From assembly GCA_005281725.1 (NCBI GenBank), contig SSBO01000001.1:5068399-5132398 (forward strand): a DNA stretch of 64,000 nucleotides, read 5' to 3'. Of this stretch, positions 11,177 through 25,200 are shown piece by piece. The stretch comes from Wuchereria bancrofti (Eukaryota; Nematoda; Chromadorea; Rhabditida; Onchocercidae). A program made the position numbers and the translations under genes. The notes beneath the pieces are model-generated. The model had not been told where the DNA came from and ran no database searches. It worked only from the letters and a program-made list of their open reading frames with translations. How positions within the stretch are numbered: position 1 is the stretch's first letter; each line of letters begins with the position of its first letter.

Positions 11177-14100
11177 TCACAACATTGAAATCATTCTTTC
11201 ATCCTTTTTCACAACATAGAAGCCATTCTTGTTCCCAAGCATTCCCCATATTACTGCTATATTCTCTATGCATATATTAAATGGTATCGTTAATAGCGCA
11301 CCAACCATGTACAAGCACAATCGTGCTGGACTATGCCTGCAATTTTTCTGAAATCATCAAAAGAATTCAAGACAATATTTTCGTTGATTCCCACCTAGAA
11401 TAAAAATGTTTTTGGTTTTGCTAGCTTTTTATTATTTATTAGCAGGCAAAAAAAGACATATAAATACGAAGTGGGGAATAAATTTTTATGAACTTTGAAC
11501 GAAATATAGCTTTGCTATCAGAAGATCTGCAATAACAAAGTGGAAAAGTCCTGATCATTTTGGTAAACAGTCAAGTTTCTGAAATTTGAATTCACATGAA
11601 AGTGATGACGAACAAACCTATATTTGTGAGAAAAGCTCTTGAGTACACCATAAATGTACATGTAGAGATTGACGGCTGCAACAAATGCAACCAAAAAATC
11701 AAATATAAAGCAAGGCGGAAGTGGAAATGCATGAAAGAGATACATTTGCATAGTGGTTACTGGCATCGATGCCCATGCATAGAAAGACAAACCTAATAAT
11801 ATCTGCAAACAATATGTATTAACTTCATAGCTATCAACAGAATCCCTTACCTTATATTTGCTGTTTTTCATTTGATACAACAATAATTAATGACACAACT
11901 ACCACCACTCGTTCTAGAAGGTTTCGAATTGTTCAAAACCCTTCCCCCTCCCCGATATCACTAAGATGTGACCGAAAAAGTAGAACACTTACTTTATTCC
12001 TCGTTGGGATTTGTTTAGCATGTACTGTCAAAAAGATACCTTGGAGCCATCGCTTTCGTTGTTGTAAAAAGTCCCAAAAAGTAAAAGGACTTTTTTCAAG
12101 CATTTCACCTGAATAACAATTGTGCATCAAGAAAATGACAAACAGAAATCAATAGCTAGTTTATTTTGACAAAACCACTGATCAGCGTACCGACTGTTAT
12201 ACTGCTCCAACAACTGCAAAATTTAAAACGATGGGATTAAACTATTTCAAGAAAAGAAAGATTACGCCGCATACCTTCAATAAAATCAAATGTATATCCA
12301 TCTCTGAATGCAATCATACTAAAAAAGCAATCTTCGGCTATTGAACCTTCACGGCCATGATCAAATGATACGCTGCGTTCAGCTCCAACCTACATTTAAT
12401 TTAGAAGACAGGGTATGATATCAAATAACAAGAGAGAGTGATTTCCGTATTAACAAAAATTATCAGATCCGTAATCCAGATCCGTAATCCATCTGTAAAG
12501 GTTGATGTTTTACAGATGAACTCAAACTTCTAACAGCTGAATGCTTACCTGGGTGACGACGAACGAACCTTTCCAACCGAAAAGTGGTTTATGAAAGAAT
12601 CTGAACTGGAAGCGTAATTTTCCCATATCATCTGCTACGCTATAATCGAATTACTGATAAATTAAGCAGAATCTCTATTAGCAAAAATTCAATTTTAGTT
12701 CGGGGTTATAAGCAAAAAAGAAAGCTGGAAAAAATGTGTAGCCGAAATACAACCATTTTTGAATAGAAAAATAAAAAAAAAAGAATGGACCGAAAGGAGT
12801 CTGATAAAGTTGTAATCCAATTAACTATATCACCATTTGCATAAGTAATCACTCCTTGACCAAACTGATGTTTTCCATCCTCACAGAAGTTTAATATGCC
12901 ACAGATCTTAAAAATCCATTTAATAAGTCAGGGATACAATCATGTTAATGTCATACGACCATGTCACCATATGCCCTAATTAATTGTTGAAAAATCCCAA
13001 AGCACTCATTTCTTATTACATGATTAATTAACTAAACTACATCCAGTTAAAGAAAAAATTCTCCTCATTAATAAATAAAAAACAATTATTATTTCTTCGA
13101 ATAGAATCAATCATAAACTAGGCCTGAGAAAACAGCAAATGGAAAAATAATAAGCAAAAAACGAACGGAATTATTCGTTAATAAAGTTTCCTCATCAAGA
13201 TGCACAATCCAGTTATCATCTTGAAGGATATTGACACCGTCTTCCAAACAGTACTGCAAGGCGCGTGACTTGAATTGAGCCCCACTTTTTGTTCTAAGGC
13301 AGACAAATCATAAAGTAGCTAGCACAGCAAAACATTATTTTAACTGTTTAATTAATTTTAATCTGACAGGACAAACAATGATTTACCTCAGCCCACTCAG
13401 CGGAATTTTAAAAATATACCTATAAGCGCTTGGAACAATGACTTCTCGAAGACGGGGCTTGCCTGGCAAACAGATCGCCTTATCCGTCACCACTTCAAAA
13501 AAAAAATTCTCCATCCCGACTTCCCGACATTTCGTCATGTTGTAATTTACATTTTGCTGAAATGAAAAATTTTCGAACATTAGAAATTAGAAACAGGTTT
13601 ATTTTGTTTTAGTTTTGAATTCATTAAATTCTTATGAATAGTAGGACACTATGATAAAACAAGTGTTAGCAGTCTATCGATAGGACTCTTACATTGAACA
13701 ATGAATGCAACAAAATATTCATTTGTGATAAAATTGTTAGAAAATAAAGATATGAAATTGTAGCTGTTTAAAGTATGGAAACAAAACTTGATAAATAATC
13801 CAGCAAAGAATTTCCTAGAAATAAGAAATGATACCTTTACAAGTTCAGGGTAATCACCGCGAGTTACGACTCGGAAACAAACGAGTGGAGCTAGCAACGG
13901 TGCAGCCTTCAATCTGACCTTTTCCCGGAAGCCATTGAATAGCACCAAACCAAGCATATTAAATATGCACTGAGGTAAAACTAATAACGATGCAACACGT
14001 ATGATATAAAGAATAAGTGTACCAAAATACCCGTACCTAAATATCCAATTACACATAATTTAGATGTGCATCATAAGACAGTTAATTATCTAACAAAAAG

Positions 14101-14569
14101 TTATCCATCCAAGAATAGCCAGATTTCTTCATAGAGTAGCTTGAAGGCAAGATCATAAAAAGTACGAATTAGACGACAAAATTGGAACGAAAAAAGAGAA
14201 GACATTTAACTGACGATAAAAAATTTCATCTCATTCTAAGAAACTTCATAATCTCAAAAATTTCCAGCACTCTTCCAGATTATCCACTAAAATCAAATGC
14301 TCATACTTGAATGATACAAAGACTCTGTAAGGCTGAAACGTTTAAAATACAAAGATAGGTAAAGTCTTCTTGCTTTGTACCTTAACGTGAATGAAAATGT
14401 TTCATAAAATGTTTGAGATAAACCTGTCAATAAGCGATGCAGTTGAGATATATCTGCTTCGGGTTTGTGAAAAAAGAGGTATGGTACCACATATGACTTC
14501 GAACAGTACAAGCCAACAGAAGAAGGAAGCTACATGGATAACATGCTTCATTTCTGCGTTAATGTTCAT
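11177..14569 (-). CDS. bre-3: Beta-1,4-mannosyltransferase BRE-3/Egghead
   Basis: Egghead/BRE-3 adds mannose to glucosylceramide, the second step of the invertebrate arthro-series glycosphingolipids, in secretory-pathway membranes. Ten exons close in phase: 14569-14424, 14036-13835, 13556-13420, 13293-13167, 12906-12791, 12639-12549, 12389-12275, 12108-11993, 11802-11618 and 11336-11177. They give 464 residues; fly Egghead has about 457. An N-terminal hydrophobic segment is followed by YGYFGTLILYIIR. Then come the family-2 glycosyltransferase blocks LLAPLVCFRVVTRGDYPELV, EVVTDKA, WIVHLDEETLL, FGQGVITYAN, AEDCFF and the QxxRW-type motif FLQQRKRWLQG. C-terminal membrane segments end with NIAVIWG and FYVVKKDE. 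The ATG at 14569 was chosen because the residues after it align with the Egghead N-terminus. Confidence 0.95.
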
Positions 14570-16099
14570 CGTTGTCTTGCAAGAACAACGTCCACCACCA
14601 ATCCCTACCCGGACCGATCACACTGATCAGTACCGCTTTCTGGAATTCATTCATTACGTTTATCACTTTTTGAACAAGTCCTCACAGAAGTACACAAAAA
14701 TGGCATCCATCTTTTTACCTTTTAATCGCAATAATAGCTAAATTTGCATAATTCAACAGTTGAAATTTCTTGAAATAAGAACGGTAAGAGAGAATAGGTT
14801 AACCTTTAAAGCTTTCTTCTATTAACAAAACTAAGGAAGTATACAAAATCAATGGCTTTGTAGCATCTATAATTGGGAAGAGTATCGTAACGATGTTACA
14901 CAGTCTCCTACTGAAAAATAGTATGGTGTGTGTACTCGATGAAAATATTTTTAGAAAGAAAAATAATTAAATAACTGGAAATTTCAAAAGCGGAATGGAC
15001 AGTTATGTTTCACTCTAGCACACTTTCCAATACTGAGTCACATTTTTAATATATACTACGAGGTAAAACATTTCACTGATTAAATGACCGGACGATAATG
15101 ATAGGTGGAAAATGACTGAAATGTTATGTGGAATATAAGAATTGCCCATCTATTGCATCAAACTATCATGATGAAGAGATTGAAGCATTGTGCAAAACGT
15201 AAGTGGCACAGATAGCAAACTGGTGCGAAAAGCCGTCAAGCACTATACTTTTTTATCTTATCACATTTCTAAATATTTAACAAACATTTCGGCTTGCTGA
15301 ACATTCGAAGTGTGTTATTCAGTCTGCTTTATGCTGATGTCATCAGGGATGCTGAAGCAAATTAGGAATATGTATATAACTATAAAACAGTACGTCCAAG
15401 CCAAACTATTATCGGTTGTAGTATTGGTTTCGCCGATCGCAGCGATAAAATTGATAAAACGAGGACAGAGTTGTTAAAAAATGGAATGAGTCGGATTGAT
15501 GAACTATACTGTTCATTCGATTTACACTTCTTCCTTTGCCCAACCTTTCTATTTCAATCAGTTTAAAGACATATACTAACCTACTACGTGTCCGTGACCA
15601 GTATCATGTCCTGTCCACTATGGTCCATCTGTCGGCTCCGTTATTAACCTACCTGGTGAACCACAATATTTCGTAATATTTGTTATTATTTAGCGCCTGT
15701 ATTAGACAACGTCAAAAACTAAACAGTGTAACATCCCACACCCAACCTCCTCACTAATAAATTAATTGAAAACCTTTCAATTTAAAAAAAGAACACATCA
15801 AAACCTTTGCTCTCTAAAAACACGGCTGCTAAGTGAAATTATTCTCCCAACAGATTGTATTTTATCATAAGAAAGCGTGATGGGCATTTCTTACCGCTGG
15901 GCTCTTCGGGTGGACTTTTATAGGCAGGAAAGAGTGGTTCATCGTATTTTGCTACAACAAAGTGTCATTGGGGTCTTGTGGAGTTCATAGGACGCTTAAA
16001 ATTCCCGTCATTAAATTGAATCACAAAAACTTACAGATGTTCTATAAAAGCGACTAAAAGAACATCAATCATATAAATGGAGATTTTACCATTAAGATT

Positions 16100-16100
<1 letters not shown>

Positions 16101-16131
<31 letters not shown>
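16101..16131 (+). repeat. Poly-C tract, 31 bases
   Basis: An uninterrupted run of 31 C stands in very AT-rich DNA. Its true length is uncertain because such runs are error-prone in sequencing and assembly. Confidence 0.9.
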
Positions 16132-16133
<2 letters not shown>

Positions 16134-18609
16134 ATATTCGCTACCGGTTTATGTATTTGTATGAGGAGTATACTTTGCGTCGTCATCGTGTGAAATTGAA
16201 AAAGCAGATTGACGAATTGAGAATTGAGAAGAAAGATTGACGTTAGAGTCAAACATTGTTCAACGCAATGTGTTCTACAGTTTTTGAAGCGATAATTTTC
16301 TTATGGTCTTTATGAGTCATTCTACTCATATGTTTTCAAAAGAACGCTTTAACATAAACTAAAATTTTTGATTCGTACAGTCATTGTAAATTTCGAAATC
16401 TTTAACACCCGAGTGGTAACATAACGAAAATAAATATAATATATAAAAAATCAGGAAAAACTGTGAGTTCATCCTGCCATCCAGGAAATTTGCCTTATGT
16501 AAATTGAGACTTTCAAGACGACTCTCAACTGATTTAAGTGAACAAAAAAATTTACGATTTATGAACGTAACATTTTAGTGATTTGAACGATAGAAATGAG
16601 CTGAATATTTCGAAATTAAGACAGAAAAACAAATGTTAGCAGAATAATTCTGCGTCTTGCAAAAGTGCTATTCTCGTGACTTTATTGCAATACACAGCTG
16701 TATATTGCATTGCGTGTTTTAGTCACATTTTAATTAGCCATCGGTTTTTATTTCAAGTCTATTTGAGTAAAACATTCTGTACTTACGACAGGAAAGAAAT
16801 AGGATGTAGTTCATGATATAAGTGCTATAAAAGATATAGAACTATTTAAAATCTTTACGTGTACGTGTCCTTATACGGATATCATCTCGGAAATTAATGG
16901 TACTATCCAATATTCTGTTCATTTAATGGATGAGAAATATTCGCAGAATATACTAATAATGTAAATAAAACGTTTACAAGGCGGCGAAGAGGAGCACCAA
17001 GAAAACATTGTGAAGAAGAGCAATGCGAAGGATAAAAACCGGTCTCATTTTGCGCGCGTTGCGTGATAATGTGTCATACCACCGTCGTGATTCTCGCTGC
17101 TTAGATTTGATTAATTTAATTTTCAGGACGACTGATTTAGAATGGAGCTTGTATTCCACTCATATTGCATAATAACTAAGATGAAGTAAATATTGTTTGT
17201 CAAACTTGCTTTGAATGGATTTTATTCATCCAAATGGATATGGCTCGAAATTAAGAACTTAAAAATTTATTCAATGTTATATTGCCAACAACTGACGGGT
17301 TTTATTCAGAACTCTTCTCCAGTTAGTGTTATTCTAGTGAAAATATCTCTTTTCTGAGGCCAAAATTATTAAATATTTGGTATGATGCATTTCGAACTGA
17401 GGATTCTGCCTGATAACATTCATCCAATGGGTGAGTTGTCAATGAAATAGCAGAAATAACTTCTTAAAATAGTGTGGGAATTAAAAGAATCTAACGGAGT
17501 TAAAAATTAAAGGGAAGGTTTTTATATTGAAAATAAAATCACTTCGGGAAAAAAAGGCAATGAAACCAAACTAAAAGAAATCGTCCAATAAAAAAGGGAA
17601 ATGATTTGTTGGTTGCCAACGGCAATAATACAATTTGATCGTATCACCTATTTCTTTAGGTTATTTGATAACAAACTGTTTCTGATTCTTTTCCAAATGC
17701 ACTCCCAGTTGCCCCTTTACAACACTACAAGTAAAAAACGAATGTATCCATAATTATAAAATGTTATTATTTATGAACAATTTTTTAAGCATATTTACAT
17801 ATTATGCAAACTTTGAGGTTTCAATTTTTTGTATTTTTGTTATCAGAGATAATTGCGCATATGTCGTAACAGAATAGTTCTAAAGTTTTTGTAAATTGAC
17901 TTTTTGGACTAAATTCAAGGTGGTTAACGGAATTTGCTGGATGGAAGAAATTTGAGAGTAACCTATACTAAGATTTGGAGAGGGTAATATATTGACGATT
18001 GAATAATACAGCCAATTATATGTTAAATCATTTATCATTTGAGAAAAAAAGATATTGCTTAGGATTTCGAATTCTTTTTAATTTCAATAAACTGTTGTGT
18101 ATTTTGTAGTTTTTGCAATCTGTACTTAAGTGATCATTTGTGATCAAATGAAAAAGAGTTTTCGTGATTTTCGTGAACTGAATGACTTGGTCAGGTTTTC
18201 TTTTTTCTTATATTTTTTCCTTCGTACTTTCCTTATGCAGAATAACAGATATTCACACATGATCTTACTAGTTGATTTATTTAAAATGACATCGGTAACT
18301 GTAAATTAACAGCTGCTAAGCAACGGAATTTTATATTAACTTAATTTTACTTCACAATTTCATTATACAATATGCGAAATCTACCTTAAAATTTATAAAC
18401 CTCCAAACTGATAACAAAGAACGCTGAAAGTATTCGCTTCATGAACTGAGTTAAACTATGTAAAAAATTGCTACACTATCTACCAAGTTGATGATTCCTT
18501 AACAGCACATTCAATTAACATCTTTGTTCTGCATTTCATTCACATTTATTTAGGATTTTTTTTATTTTTATTTTTTTTACACACACTTTTTTAATTTAAT
18601 AATGAATAT

Positions 18610-18663
18610 TAAGAAAGCCGCATTCTAAAACTTATAGCAGTAAGAAAGCCGCATTCTAAAACT
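18610..18663 (+). repeat. Two 23-bp direct repeats, period 31
   Basis: The phrase taagaaagccgcattctaaa plus the next three bases occurs at 18610-18632 and again at 18641-18663, separated by 8 bases. It is a simple local duplication outside any gene. Confidence 0.9.
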
Positions 18664-19607
18664 ATGAATATGATAAACAAACTTTAGGTCGGCAGACTCA
18701 TGATGTTTTGGTTTTATCATTCAATAGAAATGATAACAAAGAATTTTAAATAATAGATTTGTACACAATCACGGAATGCTTCAACAAGTTGGATACTAAC
18801 AGGTTCTGTAATCATTTGCATAAGCACTCCTGCCGATTGTTGATATTTTCTTTAAAAGTGATAATCACTGCTCTAAAAGAAGTGACTTTTATACAGATAT
18901 GGAAAAGATACTTCTGCAAAGCTCTTTTTCGCATAATTCAGAAGTCAAGAATTTTCGCTAACCAGTGGTTTTCTGACAGTGCGAAGAAATTCAAAGTAAT
19001 CTATTTGTATTCTTCAATAGGTCCAGTCGTAATTGATGAACACTCATTCCTAAAAAAACTTGAAATCTTTGCAAAAATTTTGTTTTGGTGTAATATTAAC
19101 TTTCTTTTATAGGTGGTTATTTTTTTATTCAGGTCAGTACTGTCATTACTTAAAGGACACAATGAGCATTAATTAATCCAGCTCTCCAACTACAGTATCA
19201 ACTTCGATGACAAGAAAGTTTTTGAATGAGATTACTATTGCAAGTGACCATTCGTCAGGTTGACCAATATTTAAATTTATTTTGACTGTTAAACACAATG
19301 TATCCAGTTTGTAAATTCTTCTCATTAATGTTAGGGACTTCCCAATCTTAAAATTAATGATCTCTAAGACCTATTGTCCAACTGACCTGCGAAAGGTGAC
19401 TCCTATTCTTCCTTTTCTCCTTGCTCTCTCAGTACAACAGTCCCGCCACCAAATTCAACTGTGACCCTATTTAAAATATGGAAGCTCTAGTGAAAGAAAA
19501 ACCACCCTGTGAAAAACCCCGTGTCATTTGGAGGGTCCATCTTATTTAACGGGCCGCCCTGGTGCAATTGAGCACTCGAATGTGCTTTGTTTTCTGAGTA
19601 ATCAGAC

Positions 19608-21632
19608 ATGACAGGTACAGAGCGGAAGGTCTTTCAGGTTAGTTTTACACTGTAATTTAGTTCCAGATTTTAGATTTCGTTATATAATCAAATCTATTGT
19701 GTAGCAAGGCCCTTCAATGAGACTAGCATAGAGATATGATGTTGCTCCGTTTTCTCCATGTTGCGATTACTACCATTGCCATATTTCTCGCTTAGAGCAA
19801 AAGAAATGGATAAGCGCAGTTAAAGAAATCTAACAGTGATTGACTCTATAAATTTAAAATGATACATACAAGTGAGCTACTTTACAAGGTCGTAAGTTTT
19901 TTGCTGTTAGTCTGCAGTTTCCCCATTTTTTTATTTATAAGTTTGTCGTGTTCAAAGAAGTAAAATTTTCCAGAAGTATTATCCGCCGGACTTTGACCCC
20001 TCGAAAATCCCACGAGCTAAAGGACAACGTAACAGACAGTTTGTACAGCGTGTGATGGCTCCTTATAATATGCAGTGTGACACTTGCCATGAATACATAT
20101 ATAAGGTACACTTGCTTCAGTTTCAGGTCTCTTTGTGATCTTTTCGATGATAATCATAAATGTGAATTGAAAGTACAAGTGGATCTTGATTTAATTCTTC
20201 ATGATCTTTACTGTCGCGAAGCTCTGTGAATAAAAGGCACAGATACGGTGTAAAGCAGCATAAAAAGAATGGAATATAAAAACTGCAGTCCTGCTTTTGA
20301 AGTTTTTTTAATTTTCATTCAATTTCAGGGGAAAAAGTTTAACATGAGACGTGAGACAGCGGAAGGTGAGACTTATTTGGGGCTGAAAATCTTCCGATTT
20401 TATTTTCGGTTAGTTCTTCTGAGTGACTTCATTTTCCGTTTAGTTTCTCAAATTGAGAAACTCCTATTGTTCCAAAATCTGTGATCTTACAGATGTCCAA
20501 ACTGTTTAGCCGAAATAACATTTAAAACGGATTTGGAAAATTGTGACTATCGGCAAGAGCATGGAGCAACTCGTCTTTTCGAAGCCTTCAAGTTGTATCA
20601 GCAGGAGGAAAAAGCAAAAGAAACGAAAGAGGAGGAAGAAAAGAAGGACCCCATGAAAATGCTTGAAAAAAGAACAAAAATGAGCCGAGCCGAAATGGAA
20701 GCATTAGGTAAATAAAGAAATTAATACAGATGACATTTACTGTGATATTCCAACGAGTACATTTTCCACCTCATATTAATAGCTGTTGATCCTCTGAGTG
20801 CTCTGTCATCGATACTTCACTTGATCGCACATACTAAATTGCTAAAAGAGGCTCACCGCTTCTCAAGCAAATTGTGGTTGGTCGTTATCGTTGATGGAAA
20901 TGCATTATTAATACAAACTATCATTTCTTGTGAACTAAAAATGTTCAACTTTCAGGTAAATTAGAGGAATTACAAGAAACAAATCGGCGGCATGAAACGT
21001 TTGGCCCAGATCAGTACTTTCAAAATTTAAACGGAGCTCAAGTAGAAGTGAGTTGGGTTTATATGTCATTAACCGAGTTTGATAATGACATATTATGCAT
21101 TTCCTGTCGTAATATTTCTAGGTATAAGGTGATTTTGTTCCAGGCTTTACGGCTACAGGAAGAAGATGAAAAATTCATCCAGAAATTATACGGAAGAACG
21201 GAAGACGGCAAAATTATTAAACGAATATTGGATGATGAAAACAAAAATATGGATTCACCAGTTCCTGCGAAACTAGAAATAAAGCATGAGCCTGTGGACG
21301 AAGACCAAAAACCAAGCTGTTCGTCTGCTGACGTAATGAATCTGAAACCAGGTACACCAAGACAAGTAAACGTGGTGACAAATAAACGAACATCGCAAAG
21401 GGAACTTTTATCAAGAATTGTTGCTGTTAAGAAACAAAAAATGGAAAAAAATAAGCCGGTGATTATAAAAACAGAAATTCAAGATGCAACTGGCAGTACT
21501 GAAGATTCACCAGAACATTCCACGTCAAAACAATTTGAAACAAATAGGGAATCACAACCTATTTCACTAATATCAACATTGTCTGCCCTTCAAGGCTTGG
21601 CTGATTACTGCAGTGATTCTAGTAGTGATTAA
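19608..21632 (+). CDS. YJU2: Splicing factor YJU2 (CCDC94 family)
   Basis: YJU2 joins the spliceosome around the first catalytic step and helps dock the branch helix. Six exons close in phase: 19608-19637, 19974-20105, 20329-20408, 20493-20707, 20956-21047 and 21144-21632. They give 345 residues. The short first exon encodes [10 protein letters not shown]. The conserved core follows: [20 protein letters not shown], the first zinc-ligand pair [38 protein letters not shown], the second pair [14 protein letters not shown], and [12 protein letters not shown] highly charged coiled-coil region ([19 protein letters not shown]) and a low-complexity tail ending in CSDSSSD come next. It is convergent with CDC23, with 589 bp between the stop codons. 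Confidence 0.96.
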
Positions 21633-22221
21633 TTTTTTTTTAATGATTTATATAAAACGTCGATAAACACTTACTCAAAAATAGATTTTCGGCATTTTAA
21701 ACCTAAAGCAACTGGTTTAGTTTTACTTTAAGTAAGGAATGAAAAGTAAACAGAGTAGAAACAGTTGTAGTTGAAATGAAGGGAAGTTTTCATCTATGGT
21801 TTTTTAGTTTTAAGTCTTGCAGAAATTGGCGCAGTTGAATTTATCTTGATGCTAATCAGAAATATAACTCATATAAAGAAGTAGTGGATTTCGAGCATGT
21901 CTGGTTTCAAGTCGATTGTAAAAGTAACGTACCTTAAACTTAAGGATAAATTCTGGAGAAAGCAAAGAACTGCTGGAGAAAATTTTGATCAGTGAAAATC
22001 CACTTCAGTTTTTTAGGAAATCTTGCTTTGCTGCACAGAACCAAATGCAAGGAAATTCCATGCTTTCTGAGCGCGTAAAATTAGTGTTAACTAAATCGCA
22101 GTTGAGTTCTAGTGGAGCTTAAAGTGTTGCTCAAGAAATAGGTATAGTTTCTTAGAAACTATACTTATTTCTTGTTTTTTTTTTTTTTTTTGAAAAACCT
22201 ATAAACTCTTAGTAATAAGTT
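21633..22221. other. Intergenic region between convergent YJU2 and CDC23
   Basis: The 3' flanks of both genes share this space. The only structured element I see is the hairpin and T17 run at 22132-22191. No coding exon recognised. Confidence 0.5.
22132..22191. repeat. Near-perfect inverted repeat followed by T17
   Basis: Arms at 22132-22152 and 22154-22174 pair over 21 bp with one G/T-type wobble and a single central base. A run of 17 T follows immediately (22175-22191). Stem plus T-run lies about 30 bases from the CDC23 stop codon. Physically it would be a cruciform or RNA hairpin; a role in 3'-end formation is inference. Confidence 0.85.
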
Positions 22222-25200
22222 TTAATATGAAGCATTCAAAAATGATTCGTCGGAAACATCGGATGCATCGGATGAGATTACCATTTCAGCTTCGCCTTCT
22301 TCGATCATTGGTGTCCGGAAACTATGGAGGGGACTATAATAAACAGTAATGTTATGAAAGTCAGTTCTAGATGATCAAAATGGAAACTTTCACAAATTAT
22401 TGTGCAAGGCTTTCAAGACTTCATTGTCACTCTGAAACTTTCACTGTCTACTCGTTACAAATTCAGCCATTAATTTTATTGATAAAAGATTTATCGTACG
22501 TTGAATTTCCCGGAGGTAAAACATTCCCAGGATGCATGGTTATTATCGATGTTGCATTCGATGAAGCTACAAGCGTTTCAGGCAATACGCTGTGCCGATG
22601 ATGAAGTTGACTTATTTGGCGCAATGTATTTCGTCCTTCTTCTTTTGTCTAGAAATGAATGATTAATTGCGACAATAAACCGACATGAATATTGTTTCTA
22701 AATCTCCAACTAGGCTCATCTTATGTAAAACAAACATACCGTGTCATATTCTAAGCAACGTTGTGCAAACGGAGTAGCTGTATCCAGATCGCCCTTCTTC
22801 AGATAATATTTGGCAAGAAAAGAACAACATGTTGCAACATTATTTAAATCGTCCATCTAAAATAAATTTTATATAGGCGACAACAGCGCTGAATGTAGTT
22901 TTTAGCACGAACACTGTGAAACTTACGAATTCTTCGCCATAAACATCCAAATATTTTTCGTAGATTAATGCGGCCTGGTCACTGTCGTTACATTTTGCAT
23001 AAAGTCTATAGCAGAAATGAAATGAACTGAAGTCATACTACACATGTAAGTATAAATAATGACTGAAAAATACAAAAAATAAAAAAAAAAAGATAATATT
23101 TATCACTTTCCAAGCAGCATAAGCGCAGTTCCCTCGACATCTCCAACCTTATATGCTTTCAGAAAACATTTCTGAGCATCGGGAATTTGATTAAGTCGAA
23201 TATAAACTTCACCCAGTGCAACTAACATACGCGAGTCATCCGGTCTGTAAAGTAGTATATTAAAAAACGAAAACTATAGAAACTGAACATTCTCAAGTTT
23301 CACATGCTTGGCTCAACCTCTACTATTCAAAAGAAATTCACTATACTAACGGTCTCAAAGGCCCAAAAGTTTTTGAAACAAATTTTATCTTCAACAATTA
23401 TATTTTGATTTGTTAGTAACGTTATGAAATTATTCTTACTTGCATTTGTGAGCTTGTTGATAGTAGTAAAGCGAATATGAAGGCATTTTTAGTATATCGT
23501 AAAGCTGACCCAAACCATACCAACCACGATAATCGTGTGAATCAACTTCTAAACTTATCTTAATGGAAACGACATTCGTTCAAATTAGCTACTAATGCAG
23601 CACATATATTTTCACATCCTATAATATCATTTTAGTTTCGCGTGTATGCCGAATCATTAAAGCAGACTACATTCTTACTATTAATTCTTCTGTATAACGG
23701 CAAGTAAAAACGAATGTGTTCCAGTGGTCTATGCTTCAGAATTTAGTCTAACTTCAAATTTCAACAAATTCCAGTATGTGAAATGCAATACATATAACAA
23801 AGGTACCGATTGCTTTCCGATATGCAAGGCATGCAGCTGGATTATTTTTTTGTTCCATGAACTCATGACCAATTAATGTCCAAGCTGCTGCATTGTTAGG
23901 GTTGAGTTTGAGTGAGCGCTGCAGGAAAACAACTGCTTTCTCATGTTCACCTCTCAAACTATAGTAATTGGCTGAAAACAAAAATAATGAGATTTTTTTT
24001 TTCTAAATGATGAGATGTTTTGAAATGTTAAAGGCAACAATGGTGCTAGCAAAGGACTGATTCCAATTGTTTCGAACAAAACTTTATATCAAATCTTTAC
24101 ATTAAAATTTTGCTTCATTGTGTTCTACAGTAATGGAAGATTTACCTATTATACAACATGTTTCCCAGCAGAATTTATGTGTTTTAAAAAAAGTATGAGC
24201 AAGATCTGCCAAATCTGAACGAGAACCCTGAAAGAATTGAAAAGCTAGAGCCTAAAACACTGGTAAAATACTCAAAGCTGAACTTCGAAATATTTTCTTT
24301 TATTTATAAATTTTAAGAATTAATCCGAATCAAAGACCGACTTACTCGAACATACAGAGAGTCAGAAAATAGATGCATCTGTTCCACGCGATAGGGATCA
24401 AATTTACGCACCTTTTTGAAAAATTCCAATGCCATATCATGTTCTGAATTACAAATCACAAAAGATATTAAAAGTAATAAAACTATTTAATAACATTTTT
24501 AAAGGAAATAGACAAATTAATGACCTTGCATATTATTTAACGAAGCAGCAGCTTGGTTCATAATGTAAGGCATATTGGGGAAACCGCATTCGCTCAACTT
24601 TTCATACTGTTCTAACGCATTTTTATGCAACTGAAATCGGGAAAGCACAGCAGCTCTGAAGAACTGATACATCCAGTGTCCATCAGCAGAGTACGCTTCT
24701 GTTTCAGCCTGCAACAGTATTGATTAAATATATATTTTAAAATAAGACCAGGCAACTTGTTCTAAATCAAATATGTGCCCGAAAACTAAAGTTCCGAACT
24801 AACTGTTAGTTCAAGGAAATAATTGAAATTCTCAATCAATCAAAATTGCTTGGGTAAAACACATTACTTTGCTGGAATTCACCTTACCTCATCCACGGAG
24901 TCTACGAGCATAATCAACTCCTCCCACGAAGGCCACATAGCTCGATTCAACGATACAGACTCAAGGAATGCTTCCTTTGCTCCTACCTTCAATTTAAGAC
25001 TGCAACGCACCTTTGCAAGACTATAAAAGTTGTCTCTTATTTAGGATGCTTGAATTATGACAAATACTAGTTTTTATTCGGTTAATATGAAGGCCAGAAC
25101 TGTGTTAAAATGACTATGTAACATCACAATTTCGTTATTTATGAGAAAGTGCACTAACATGTACAGAAGAAACGTATCGAAATATTCCGGATGATCACTA

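Larger units (their letters stand above)
14570..19607. other. Gene-free AT-rich region with a C31 tract
   Basis: I found no conserved exon in these 5 kb. The longest frames (about 14391-14741, 16974-17159 and 18759-19112) lack domains and splice context. Between 15860 and 15990 a slightly GC-richer patch does not match any RNA I know. The right end holds the 5' flank of YJU2. Confidence 0.45.

Noticed and set aside
14391..14741. 116-codon plus-strand ORF
   Set aside because: It is the antisense shadow of bre-3 exon 1 and its flank; the minus strand matches Egghead.
16031..16252. Minus-strand ORF with a run of ten glycines
   Set aside because: The glycines are only the translation of the C31 tract; no family or splice context.
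18759..19112. 117-codon plus-strand ORF
   Set aside because: No ATG at its start (TTG), composition typical of AT-rich non-coding DNA, no domain.
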